64,000 bases of DNA from Sipunculus nudus (lineage: Eukaryota; Annelida; Sipuncula; Golfingiida; Sipunculidae). This document shows positions 53,901 to 64,000 of this stretch, one piece after another (position 1 is the first letter of the stretch; the number at the start of each line of letters is the position of its first letter). Below the pieces are notes generated by a model that saw nothing but the letters and a program-made list of their open reading frames with translations, had not been told where the DNA came from and searched no databases. The stretch covers positions 53,101,386-53,165,385 of the forward strand of contig CM049322.1 in assembly GCA_026874595.1 (NCBI GenBank). The letters run 5' to 3'. A program made the translations under genes and the position numbers.

Positions 53901-54668
53901 ACCTTTTACCTCGTTCGTTTGTAAGAAGTTAAAAATAACTAAGAAAAATTAAATTTTCCGTTACATTACGATGTCTGTTTGTGGTGATTCGGCGCCAAAT
54001 TCGTGGAAGTAGGAAGGGGGCTTTTATGGACGTGACTCTCTCTTGAGAGGTTCTTGTTGTAGTCGTATTGTGGTCGTGTTGAAGTCGTGCAAATGTCGTG
54101 GTCCTTCGTGTGCATCCGTGACATTGTCTTTAATCGCGAATGAAGACTCTTAAACGACTACCAAGAAACTGTTTCGACTTAGCTACGACTTGTGACGACA
54201 ACGCTTAATTTTTTAACATTTCAAGACCTCGCTACGAACATTTCCCAATGTTCAAGACATCATCTACGACACACCCACGATGTCCCTACAAATTATAATT
54301 ATATCAGTTCTTGATGATTCGGCGTCAAATTCGTGTAAGTGGGAACAGGGCTTAACGCGTGTTCATACTGCCTTGAGACGAATGTCGTATTGATGAATTC
54401 GATATCGAAACTACCTCCCGAATGTGGTTTTACCGATGCGGGTAAAAAAAGCGGATAAATACGCGGATGTGAAGGCCATTAAAAAGGTATTCGATACCAT
54501 ATTCAGTGAGTGTAGGTATATATGCGAACACGAAATAACTGAAAAAAACACGTGACTTTTAATTACCCTGACGACAGCACCGTGAAGAGGGGGATCAGGA
54601 ATAGTGGCCTCTCTCAGCACCAATGGTTCACCGAAACGGTCCAACTCCATACGTTTGTTCACCGCCAT
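40804..54668 (-). CDS. Zinc-dependent alcohol dehydrogenase-like gene C, complete
   Basis: Exons from the start: 54567-54668, 52204-52282, 52002-52052, 50482-50626, 44929-45089, 44339-44448, 43542-43605, 42704-42819, 41515-41664, 40804-40914 (stop TAG at 40804-40806). Exon sizes are identical to ADH B; 362 residues. All zinc ligands are kept: CHSD in exon 2, GHE in exon 3, GCGECQFC..C in exon 4, SCSGIT in exon 5. The nucleotide fold GAGGLG and the Asp after the second strand (VVVSDIS) are intact. Differences from B are scattered conservative changes, for example KHAFGALHV for QHAFGTLHV, and one loss of hydrophobicity in exon 5 (VTTLSRAPE for VTWLNRAPE). The start ATG follows a conserved TATA box. 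Substrate range may differ from B, but the sequence does not say how. Confidence 0.9.
41815..41886. repeat. (TA)n microsatellite
   Basis: TA tract in intron 8 of ADH C. The corresponding B sequence near 26023 has only a short TATATA. Confidence 0.95.
43945..44225. repeat. Dispersed repeat family 1, copy in ADH C intron 6
   Basis: Counterpart of 27955-28260 in ADH B, inherited through the duplication. Both lie between exons 7 and 6 in plus-strand order. Shared blocks: CTCCGCCTATTG, GTGCATAAGTGACT, TGTGAATATTCCTTGATGACG and CACACACGCACG near the right end. Confidence 0.65.
45897..45954. repeat. (TA)n microsatellite
   Basis: Counterpart of 29926-29971, followed by the GGGATATCC array of ADH C. 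Confidence 0.95.
45962..46135. repeat. Degenerate GGGATATCC array, copy in ADH C intron 4
   Basis: Same units as 29981-30160 with scattered changes (for example TTGCAATATTCCAA in place of the perfect palindrome). Confidence 0.55.
47221..49031 (-). pseudogene. Decayed KRBA2/Ginger-like integrase gene in intron 4 of ADH C
   Basis: Same relic as 31168-33032. Recognisable parts: N-terminal piece (48741-49031), the H2C2/CPEC region at about 48600-48740 now out of frame through loss of a G (GTGGACA for GTGGGACA) and with a stop, and the C-terminal piece (47221-47505, AKLRREAS ... SQESYKVW). It shares much of its decay with copy B but adds lesions of its own, as expected if an already dead element was duplicated. 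Confidence 0.68.
49777..49956. repeat. Two (TA)n tracts around a palindrome-containing spacer
   Basis: TA tracts at 49777-49837 and about 49917-49956. The spacer begins AAAGCGTTTTAAACGCT and includes CACATGGTAGAGAACTATTA. Counterpart of 33768-33911. Confidence 0.9.
50032..50209. mobile_element. Hairpin (MITE-like) element in intron 4 of ADH C
   Basis: Orthologous to 33989-34166. Here the arms are closer to perfect (AAAGAACTAAACTAGGTTTT opposes a near-exact complement ending TTCTATACAAC), so this copy better shows the original structure. A long TA tract follows (50210-50276). Confidence 0.7.
50210..50276. repeat. (TA)n microsatellite
   Basis: TA tract directly abutting the hairpin element. 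Confidence 0.95.
50948..51004. repeat. (TA)n followed by (AAT)n microsatellite
   Basis: TA dinucleotides then ATA/AAT trinucleotides in intron 3 of ADH C. Confidence 0.9.
53985..54352. repeat. 330-bp spaced direct repeat in intron 1 of ADH C
   Basis: GATTCGGCGCCAAATTCGTG (53985 on) and GATTCGGCGTCAAATTCGTG (54315 on) each continue into a similar AAGTxGGAAxxGGGCTT block. The DNA between is rich in GTCGT/ACGAC motifs. It may be one repeat flanked by its own ends, or two partial units. Confidence 0.55.
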
Positions 54669-54770
54669 GCTCACACCCAATTGTCCAAATGAAAGGCTGC
54701 TTACAATTAATCAACGCACGATTATCACAAAGCCATCTTTGGACTCAATCTCGCACATGACGCCTCGACT

Positions 54771-54778
54771 CTATATAG
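54771..54778 (-). promoter_or_regulatory. Putative TATA box of ADH C
   Basis: CTATATAG, about 105 bp upstream of the ATG at 54668; conserved with ADH B. Confidence 0.5.
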
Positions 54779-54829
54779 CTCGATATCTGCAGTTTATTGA
54801 TCGCATACATATGGACAATTTGCAAACAT

Positions 54830-57223
54830 AGGTACATTTCGTACATGCAGGTTACAAACAATGTATAGCATAGCTTTCATCACACGCTGTCAGATAAAAA
54901 AAAATACTGTTTGGTTCTAATACTCGTCACAAACGCACAATGGTATTCGTGCACACGTACGGCCACGCATACGCATATATTAAAGCACTCAAACAGGCCA
55001 CGGGTGAAAGCCTTTTCTTCATTTCAATCGATTATGTCAAGTATTACCAAGTCGGTAAATCGTCAAAATGCATTAATGAATCAGACAATTTATTCAATGC
55101 GTCGATGGGGCCTGCATTGTTAACAAATTGTGTCATTTACAATATCTTTGAGTTCCACAGTCTACAGTTCGAACGCAAATGAATGACCTTGACAGGCAAA
55201 GTATGCAACTTGGGTCATGTTAAGGGAAAAAAACATAGAGCAAAATGGTGAAGATATGCTACAAGAAACAGTTTACATTTAAATCATAAACGCATAATAA
55301 AGTAAAATAATTTTTATCAGGAGAGGCAGTGTTATCTCAAAATCTCGCTTGTTTAGTTGAACTTGCTTCAATATAACGTAATTAAACTTAAACTTAATTT
55401 TTCATTGTAGTAGAGACAGCGACCACACAAACGAACGTCGATATTTAGCTTTTGGAGACGTTCGTGTGGCAAAATCACCCATAGGGTTGGGATAAAGTAA
55501 AACTTGAGCAGATGTACGCGCCATTACAAACCGTATTCGACAAGTCCGTCTGCCTGCCAAACCCTGCCTTCATTTTCCAGAACCCTTTCTTGATCATATA
55601 CATCTCTGTTGTACTTCATGGTAAAACCCCGGTAATTTATGCCAGCATATTTTTTTTAATAATTGGAGGGCTATTTATATATCTAGATGCAGGCAGTCAG
55701 TCCTTTATTTAACATAACAATATTTCCAGATTAAGTATCGAGCGATTACGAGATTTTGTAGATCGATGTTTACATAATACTCTTTTTTTCCCGTCCTGGA
55801 TCTAGTTCATATGCATGATGCACACCAAAATCTTGACCCTCTCCCGAAATGGCATTAGAGTTTCATGAGATTCTGTTTAAGATTGTTTGATTTATTTTGT
55901 GGACAAATACATACATAAACTCAAATAATACACTCGCACGAAGAGGGGCGAACGCATACTGTTCTGGCGGAGGCAATACTTTCTCCTTGAACGGAAAATG
56001 GAAAAACTGAAGGGACACGAAGGTACCGGTACCACTGTGGTTTGTGTAACCATCACTATTACTATAATCATGATTTTGCAGAAACCCATACGTACAATCA
56101 GGAACGAAATCTCCTACAATTTTCAGGGCATTTCAAAAACGGGAAAATAAAGAATCGATTAGGCTGATGTGGGCACGGGTCATAAAGCGGGTTCAGGAAC
56201 GTCATCAAGGAATATAAAAAAATGTACAGTCACTCACGCACAAATGAACCTGGAAATATTGGCCGAATAAGTGAATACGGACATTTGCATTCATTGGAAT
56301 GCAGACTTATAGTCATGAATGCATGACTTGTGTAATTTGGAGTGAAGCGTCCAAGAGCTATTTAGGTAGAATACATACCGAGAACACATCGAAGCAATTT
56401 GTAAATTGACTTTATTAGTCAAATCAAACATCATCTGCAAAATGATTATTCCTTTAATAAATTCTCCATTTCTGTAAGCTGGCACACCATCTTACACACG
56501 ATCTCTAATATTTCTTGATCTTCAAACTTTAACGAGCGTATTTGTTCGACCTTAAATTAAACAAATGTGTAAGCGTTCCCCGGCGGTATCGTTCATGTTG
56601 ATTTTCTTGTTTAAATCAGCCTACACCGTAAATGTACAGTACACTATCGATTGATCAACTCGACATATCCCTGCACATTTGCTTGAAATTACAAACAATC
56701 TGTCATACATTTTCTTGTTTGGATTTCTGATAAAGTGTCAAATTTTTGTTTCTCAGTTTTCAATTTCGCATTAATGATTTTCGGATTATTGGTGTTTGGA
56801 TTAATGACGCTCTAACGTTTAAAAATTCTGAATAAGAGGGGTGTCCCCGTGAAGGAAATAAAATGAGAAAAGACTGCACCCATTGAAAATGCCCTGTTGT
56901 AATTACCCCAATGTTACTGCGCTGTCTTTGTATATGAATACAGAGAAAACAACATTATAAACGTTTCAGGTACTTATTTCCTACTGGTTGATATAAAATC
57001 CGACTACATATGGATGTATGTGTGTTTTTCTTAACAATTATCATTTTCCTTATGCATTGTTATGTAGCTTACTTAACGTTTCGTACTTGCAACAAATTTA
57101 CTTCTACAAATTATAAATTTTAAAACAAACTGCAGTGTTAATGGATTATCTGAACAAAAACAATATCGGAATTATCAATTTCTGTGGCATGTCTACATCT
57201 TGTTACGAGCTCTAGGTCTGATG
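54830..57223. other. Intergenic region between ADH C promoter and ADH D 3' end
   Basis: No exon recognised. It contains the right part of segmental unit 2, a 700-bp block absent from unit 1 (about 55280-55980), and dispersed-repeat sequence at about 55835-56420 (TTTCATGAGATTCT, GTCATCAAGGAATATA, CAGTCACTCACGCAC, GCATTCATTGGAATGCAGAC) related to the family at 9350 and to 39640-39960. Confidence 0.5.
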
Positions 57224-58205
57224 TCACAGGTCATGTGCTATAACGGTTCTTCCAACCCGCCTCCCCTGCCTCAGTTCCATAATGGCCTGATTGGCCTCTT
57301 CCATTGTCACGTGACTAATCGGTGGACCCTTTATCTGTAATAGGTTGTCATGAACATGATAAACGTGATAACGTTGTTTAAAAGTATTTATTTCAATGTG
57401 TTTACAGGTTACGCCATAGGTACTGGGTAAACGCAAAATATACAACCATGAAATATATTAGCCCGATTGTTATTGTTTTGAAAGTTTATCCACAATATAA
57501 CAAGTAAAGTCAGATGGAGCGAGGGGGCATGAGGAGAATATATGTTAGTTTTATCATTTTTTTCCATGGCTGTTATCAAGGCATATATAAAAATGATAAT
57601 AAAAAGCTTGAATAAAAACTTGAATCACGTCTATATATTATAGCAACATATTATTATATATACTGAAATGAGCCAATATTAATCTTTTTACGAATTTATG
57701 ATATATATTGTTCATATTGTTCTTATTATATAATTTTTTCACTTACATAGGTTATATACATGTATAATTTGTTATTCTATAAACATATATTAAATGTTTT
57801 TGCCTGAATAATAGTAGATATGTAATTAAACATATATAAAAACAATAACAGTTCAATACCTTCCTCTCTGCCGCCATTTTTAAGATTTCGTCTAGCTTTG
57901 ATTGGTTGCCGACCACGGCGCCTGTGAGACTGGTTTCATTCGATGTGACCTTGAAGGAATCAACTTCCATCATTTCATAGTCCATCATACCAACAATCAC
58001 CATTTTTCCACCCTAGAATATAAGAGAAGCCTGGTAACTTAAAAAGGAAATTTTTCCATTTTTTTTTCTATAAGAAACGCCTGAGTCAGGAAACACTAGC
58101 GATAATTCTACAATTGCTAGTAATGAGTAACATTTTTGAAGTCTCATCATACTGACCCAGAATAACTGGTAAATAAATATTATATATATACATATATATA
58201 TATAC

Positions 58206-58258
<53 letters not shown>

Positions 58259-58361
58259 CATTGTCGTTATATTGCCGTAAAAAATATTATGTGTATGTGT
58301 GTATGAAATTGTATGATGGATACTGATATTTGTGTTTGAAGATGTATGGGGATTTATCTCC

Positions 58362-58408
<47 letters not shown>

Positions 58409-61400
58409 ACGTTGTATATGTGAGTATATTTAAGTACCCTTCTCTTTATTAGTGTGTCCCCGTTTATACAGACCTTGTCGAGACATCCGAAAATTGCTGA
58501 TGAGGTGACGGCTTTTCCGACGAAGTCCACAGCGGCGTGAAGACTTCCCAGAGTCTGTTTGATATTGGCTGCGTTTTTCTCAGGGCTCTCTGTTTTTTAA
58601 GATTCAGGTAGTTATCACTAATTATTACTCTAACACTATCACATTAGCACTTTATTTCATTATTAGAATATTTAACTGTTAACGAACGGTATGTTTTCAA
58701 TCATTCGCTGAGACAGTTTAATACATTTCGGTTGCTGAAAGGGAAAACAGCGATTGTATGGATAACAACAAATTTGGATGTAGCGTTTATGAATTATAAA
58801 TAGAGTATAATATTCTGCTACTTGATGAATGTATTAAGGTAAAACAATATTATATGTAAATATATTAACCATTGATATCCCATAGAACACACTTATCTGC
58901 ACCAGCTTCCTTTGCGGCCAAAAATTTATCTGCCTGCGAAATGCAATACACATGAATTACACCAATTGTACCTCTTATATATTGATATCTGTCAATTTAA
59001 GATTTAAAGTTTTATTATTTCCCACACATATTCAATCTCATAGTTTTGTGGATCAGATACATTGAATGCTTACTATAGGTGGGTAATGCTATATATATCG
59101 TAATCACTACCTTATTCGTTTCGATGTTTATTTATACACACGCTTTAAGTAATATTCTGTTAGTAGTTTCACAAGTATACGAGAATTATAGTATTTGAAA
59201 GAGCTTTTCTACGAGAACCGAGATGACCTATATCTACTTCCCGCCGAGTCCCTGTACTCGTCTTAGTCTATAGTAATCGAGTCCGCGTCGGAGTCCTGGG
59301 CCGTATCCGCACTTAGTTCGCATCTAAACCGGATTATACTAAACCGGTTTACTTTAGTCTCGAAGTAGTCCGCCTAGCGTCCGCACTGTTATTCTCTTTG
59401 AAAAAGCCTAAACCGGTTTATACTACACAACTTGAGTTTGCTGTCCGCACTTGGTTCGTGTTCCGATTCAGGTTTTAACTGAGCGCTCACTCGCGCAGCG
59501 AATGCTGGGGCAACATCAAGGGTACCGGTCAAGGCCTTTCACTGAAACAGGACCCATTCAAACTAGAAGTGGGTATGCTTGTACGCACTAGAATCCGGTT
59601 TATTGTAAACCGGACTAAAGTTAACCGGCCTGCTGTAGACCGCCTTTCAAGCGGACCACAGTAAACCGAATTGATGAGGATTAGTGGCCTAGTGCGGACA
59701 GAGTAAACCGATTCACTATCCGGATTTTTTGCTAGGTGGGACAAGGCCTTAGTCTCTTAAAAAGTGGACCGAGTCCTATATCACTGATACCTATATTGTT
59801 TTTCAATGCCACGTAGGGAAAGGGAGATTTAGGTTTTCAAACCTACGGATATGTCCATCACGGCCACGGTCGTCTCCTTTGGAAGTATCAGCTTAGCCAG
59901 CTCCACTCCCCACAGACCGAGACCCCCGGCTCCCATGATCAACACGGTCGCCGAACCTAACATGATATTGCTGACAATTGTAGGTGTGTAAAATCATTAT
60001 ATTTAAAGTAATACATAATAAGAATATGGACAATAAAAACATAATATTTTCACATATTATCATATATATGTAATTTCATATCAGTTGAGGTATTATGTAC
60101 GATCTACTCGAGAAAATACTGTAATAATTGTAATAATTGTAATATAATGTAATGTAATTAAATGCAGCGTATTTTAAGACCAGATAAGATAAGTTTTATA
60201 ATGATATAAGATATGTGGTAATATTTTAAGCCATACGAAACAAACAACCATACCATTTGAAAATTAATATCGGGAGAGAGCAGATCCGCAAAAAAAATAC
60301 CGTAAAATAAAAAAAAAGGCGACATAAGGCCTACCGTAAATTTTGATGCATCTGTGCACGCCATCTGTGATAGAGCTTACGCCGCTGTAGGCCGTGACGC
60401 CGGAACAGGTTATAATAGCTCCGAGGTCCATGGGTAACCCCTCAGGCACCAGATGAAGACAGGACAGTCTTTCAACGATTACATAATCCTGATATCTGAA
60501 AACAAATGTATAAGCCTGGCATAAGCATACGTATAATGTGCAAAGTAGATTATTGTCCAAACCTGTTTCCTTGACAAACAGCAGAAGTTAAGTGTTATTG
60601 GCGTGGTCATCAAGGCACCTTTGTTTAGCCAGATTAATTATTTGGTTAATGCATTGTACTTTCACATACCAAATATTCATGTAGCCATTTCTTTTTTATG
60701 AGGGGGTAAATGAATACTTCACCTTTTTTAAACTTCTCAGACCTGCATGCTGAATTTCAAAATTTACTTCATGGCTGGCGCTAAATATGGGCATTTCAAT
60801 GTTAAATCTTAGGTCTACACAAGTTACCAGGGCATAACCATGGTTTACTTATTTGCATGTTGGTTGATGTTAAAACATTTACCCTCCATCTACATGCAGG
60901 CATCCATGTGCAAACTTGACTCTGCCGAAACAAAGTTGGTTTTCCCCTGATCTGCACTGGGGACATTCACCGCAGCCCAACCATGGAAACAGTATCACGT
61001 GATCTCCGACCCGGAGCCTGGCGCCATCTGTCAGAAAAAGGAATTAACCCTACGTTCACAGGCGACAAAGGCATATTGATATACACAGTGCTACCTAGCC
61101 CACTTTGGCTATTGTCACATTATTTTTCATGAAGGGTAAGAATTACAAAAGAGAGGGAACCAGTATTCTCAATCTATGAGCATGGACTAAAAATGAAATT
61201 TTCTCAATTTCTCTGAAACTGTTAAATTATTATGAGGGTCCCAAAATGAATGTTATTTATATATTGTATATTGAAAATGTTATTGGGACCACGTAATATG
61301 TGATCCAGGTTGAAAAAAAAATTCATGGTAATTACAGCGAACGCTTTCAAAAGTATAAAGTTGATAGAAAATCAAAAGTTCCCAGAGCTTATTGGTTTTT

Positions 61401-62887
61401 GTTAATATCGGTCAAAGGTTAAGGTCATGGTCATCGAAAAACTTCGAAAATTTATTTTCGTCATGACTTCGTAAATATGTTCACAAACTTAGGCTCAAAT
61501 TCTGCCTATGCACCTTCTCTATAAACTGGTCTAGTAGACCGGTCTCAATCCTGTGTCACTTTGTCAGTATGTCTGTCTGTTTGTCAGTGATCCTCAATTT
61601 TACCTCTTTGCTGGTTCTTGCATTTTACAATTAGCAATCTACAGGAAACGGTTTTCCAGGAATCCTCTTGAAATCGGTACAGCATGTCTTACAGTAATAT
61701 CTAGAAAGTATTTCTTTTTATTTTTAGGAAATAGCAACTAGGGGCGCTGCAGTCGAAACAAAAAAAACATACCACTTTTTGGCCATATCTCCAAAAATAT
61801 AGCCATTTTGTTTCTCTTTACTTTCTCCATAAGCTTATCTAGTCATCTGTTATCTCAGAGGAGTCACTTTGTCAGTATGTCTGTCTGTTTGTCAGTAGTC
61901 CTTAATTTCGCCTGCTTGCTGGTTCTTGCGTCTTATAATTAGCATTCTATAGGCCACAGTTTGGGGGAATCCTTTTGAAACAGGTACATCCTTTGTCCTC
62001 TACAGAATCTCGATAGTGATGTAACTTACACATACCATATATCGGGACGATTTCTTGAAGCTGTATGTGTATTTTGATAGGTCGAAAATCAAGGTCAAGG
62101 TCATCAAAACACGTCAAAATCTTATTTCCATCATAATTGTGTAAATATTAGGCCTATCTACACAAACTATGGCTCATTTTCTTCCTTTTCATCACTGTTC
62201 ATTTATTTGACTGTTTCTACTTCATTTCCGGCAAGCTCTCGACCTATGGTCGTCTAGGTTTGTACATTGCACATTGTTCATTTGAGTATATTTCTCAACA
62301 ATCCACTGTCAAACATCAGCAAAGCATATCTTTTGAAATGTTCATCGCAGTCCAGATGGCATTAATATTTGGTTTCAACGACAACATTAAAAAAGACAAG
62401 TACATTTCATAGTTTCGCTGTATTCGAAAGATTGAAAATGATTAAAATCTGGAATCAGCCTTGAAATATCTTTTACAGGGTGATAATGTTTGTGTAATCT
62501 AAATTATCGTGACACCTGCGGTTTGTTGATTTCTAATCTAGGTACGCATTGATACAGAGACATTCCCAACATGTCATTTGTATTAACAGTTCTAATGAAG
62601 TCTGGATTAAAAACATACATTTGTCACATAAAATGTAAGATAATAAATATCGATGATGGATACATTGAATATTAACTAAATATAAAGGTATTTCCTTATT
62701 GGTTTGAAACATTAACCTAGGTTTTCTTCTTAATTAATTTTAACCTTATACTAAGAATCTAGATTTGTTTTAATTGTACCACAAACACTTTCATGATACA
62801 ACTGTAAGACCTAGGATTATAAATCCCTATACTCACTCTTAATCACGTCAGTGCCGAGACTATAGATCTCCCCCGATATCTCATGTC
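57224..62887 (-). CDS. Zinc-dependent alcohol dehydrogenase-like gene D, exons 3-10 (5' part off the right edge)
   Basis: Exons: 62837-62887, 60883-61027, 60335-60495, 59847-59956, 58870-58933, 58474-58589, 57860-58012, 57224-57334 (stop TGA at 57224-57226). Exon sizes equal B and C except exon 9, which is 153 bp (one extra codon); phases all agree. GHE in exon 3, structural-zinc GCGECPQC..C in exon 4, TCSGVTAY in exon 5 and GAGGLG in exon 6 are intact. The protein is clearly more diverged than A, B and C are from each other (exon 9 reads MMDYEMMEVDSFKVTSNE where B reads [18 protein letters not shown]). Introns are short: intron 4 is 387 bp and has no integrase relic. Exons 1-2, with the CHSD motif, must lie right of 64000. 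Probably an older paralogue of the array. Confidence 0.87.
58181..58256. repeat. (TA)n microsatellite with CATA interruptions
   Basis: TA tract interrupted by regularly spaced CATA units, in intron 8 of ADH D. Confidence 0.95.
58363..58404. repeat. (CT)n microsatellite
   Basis: About 20 CT dinucleotides, close to the exon 8 donor side of intron 8 in ADH D. Confidence 0.95.
59250..59755. mobile_element. Inverted-repeat element with clustered AAACCGG motifs in intron 6 of ADH D
   Basis: The left part (CTTAGTCTATAG .. GTCCGCACT/TAGTTCG .. TAAACCGG) and the right part read in reverse (AAGGCCTTGTCCCACC .. GTCCGCACTAGGCC .. GTAAACCGG) share block order, so it looks like a degenerate inverted repeat without coding capacity. 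Two perfect AAACCGGTTT sites occur at about 59341-59350 and 59410-59419, with at least six partial ones (TAAACCGGA, TTAACCGGCC, ATCCGGTTTA and others). Confidence 0.55.
61553..62040. repeat. Two-copy dispersed repeat in intron 3 of ADH D
   Basis: GTCACTTTGTCAGTATGTCT and the following 180 bases (TGTTTGTCAGT, TGCTGGTTCTTGC, AATTAGCA..TCTA, GAATCC..TTGAAA) occur near 61554 and again near 61864, about 310 bp apart. GGTCAAGGTCAT-type motifs sit nearby (61411-61435, 62092-62103). Confidence 0.7.
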
Positions 62888-63405
62888 CTGCAATAAATCA
62901 AACTATGTTAGATATGTAAACAATTTTATATCATGCCATGTAATTATATCGGAAACGGTACTTTCCTCTTTACATTAATTCTGGCATTTTGTATCCTTTT
63001 TGCTCACTGTGGAACATGTTTATGGCATTGGACTAGTTACTCCCAGGTTTACGGATGTCGCTAGTCGCATGGATGAAATTTTAACAATGCCAAATATGAA
63101 ACTAACACAGTTGGATAACATTCTTATTTAAAATTGAATATTTTTATTAAGATAAGACCAATGGATAACATTTAAACTTTGGCATAGATGAAAGTGACAC
63201 AACCCTTTTTTAGAGTTCCATGTTCAAGTGTTAAATAATACTGTTAAATTTGATTGAGCGCACTTTCTATCAAGGAAGACATTTGCTTATACGGCGTAAC
63301 TGGAGGTAGGCCATATAAGGATAAGTTAATCCACCTAACAAAATTAAACCAATGATTTAAACAAAATGATAAATATATTGATACTTTATTTATGATACCG
63401 GAGGG

Positions 63406-63436
<31 letters not shown>

Positions 63437-64000
63437 GTGTTCTTAAAATGCGCATCGTGTTTCTATAATTTAAAAATTCCGCCGAAATGAACATGCAAAC
63501 ATGAATAAAAATACATTATACATGCAATGGTAATGCACAGACAAAACGTAACCGTCCACATCGAACGTTATATCATGTATCCTTAAATTAATACTATAGG
63601 TTTATAAATTACGCATTTGCAAGATATATGAAAACATTAAAATTGACCAGAGGATTATAGATTATAAATATTTGTGTGTATGAGTGTGTGGCTGTTACAA
63701 GATATATAACAAAATGTCAAATTATTTTATCATTTTTTTTGTTTCATATGTCCCTTCGAACTCAAAAGAGAGTGGCGTGAAATAAAATACTTTATTGGGG
63801 AGACTTTATCACAAACCGTGGCACACGTCCTTGTCACGTCATTGTTAGTCAGTGACCTTTGCCCTTTGCTTACTCATTAATTTATCTGATGTGAGCACAC
63901 CAGAAAACCCCCACCCCTCTTTTCTGTACTCACAATAACCATGGGCTCAGATCTATCCGAACCACCACCCGCCCTTTAGGTAATGACTTTGTTGCTATAC
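62888..64000. other. Part of intron 2 of ADH D
   Basis: No match to exon 2 or exon 1 of the family was seen here. A (TTA)n microsatellite of about eight units is at 63412-63437. Otherwise unremarkable. Confidence 0.5.

Larger units (their letters stand above)
39980..56430 (-). repeat. Segmental duplication unit 2 (carries ADH C)
   Basis: Second copy of 24260-39960, head to tail. Differences include a block of about 700 bp near 55280-55980 present only here and unrelated insertions in intron 1 (53.5-54.34 kb here, 37.2-38.69 kb in unit 1). Confidence 0.85.

Noticed and set aside
1-64000. Possibility of a novel defence, mobile or biosynthetic system
   Set aside because: The coding content is one ADH family, one secreted modular protein and dead integrase relics; nothing links them into a system beyond proximity.

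Overview
This window is nuclear DNA from an animal. It is AT-rich, has long (TA)n microsatellites, and its genes are split into small exons with GT..AG introns. The gene families, the intron-rich layout and the repeat content suggest a marine lophotrochozoan, most likely a mollusc; that is inference, and no species marker is visible. No bacterial operon, CRISPR array, rRNA or tRNA gene was found.

The main content is a tandem family of zinc-dependent medium-chain alcohol dehydrogenases (MDR/ADH) on the minus strand, called A, B, C and D here from left to right. I rebuilt their exons by hand from splice sites and codon phase. B (25082-39028) and C (40804-54668) are complete: ten exons each, identical exon sizes (102, 79, 51, 145, 161, 110, 64, 116, 150 and 111 bp including the stop), 362 residues. 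A (exons 1-5, 51-5240) runs off the left edge. D (exons 3-10, 57224-62887) runs off the right edge and is the most divergent. B and C sit in two adjacent head-to-tail segments of about 16 kb (about 24.26-39.96 kb and 39.98-56.43 kb). Both segments carry the same decayed KRBA2/Ginger-like integrase relic in intron 4, so that insertion predates the B/C duplication. A and D lack it.

Between A and B, on the plus strand, is a five-exon gene for a small secreted protein (14368-23790, about 275 residues): signal peptide, acidic/basic region with a furin-like RMKR site, thrombospondin type 1 domain, sushi/CCP domain and C-terminal calcium-binding EGF domain. Its first three exons lie in a block duplicated head to tail (13592-18356 and 18357 to about 22525). 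The second copy has TGG to TGA in exon 2. Codon phase forbids chaining both copies, so only the upstream copy can encode the full protein with the shared 3' exons.

The remaining sequence is intron and intergenic DNA. It holds a 35-bp minisatellite of about 33 units inside intron 2 of A, a 1.2-kb-arm inverted repeat (5617-8554), hairpin elements embedded in (TA)n tracts, an inverted-repeat element rich in AAACCGG motifs in intron 6 of D, and several dispersed repeat families. The ADHs probably work as cytosolic NAD-linked oxidoreductases and the secreted protein outside the cell. Nothing in the sequence ties the two into one pathway. I see no clearly new multi-gene system; the most interesting points are the altered active-site motif of ADH A, the half-broken duplication of the secreted-protein gene, and the repeat architecture.
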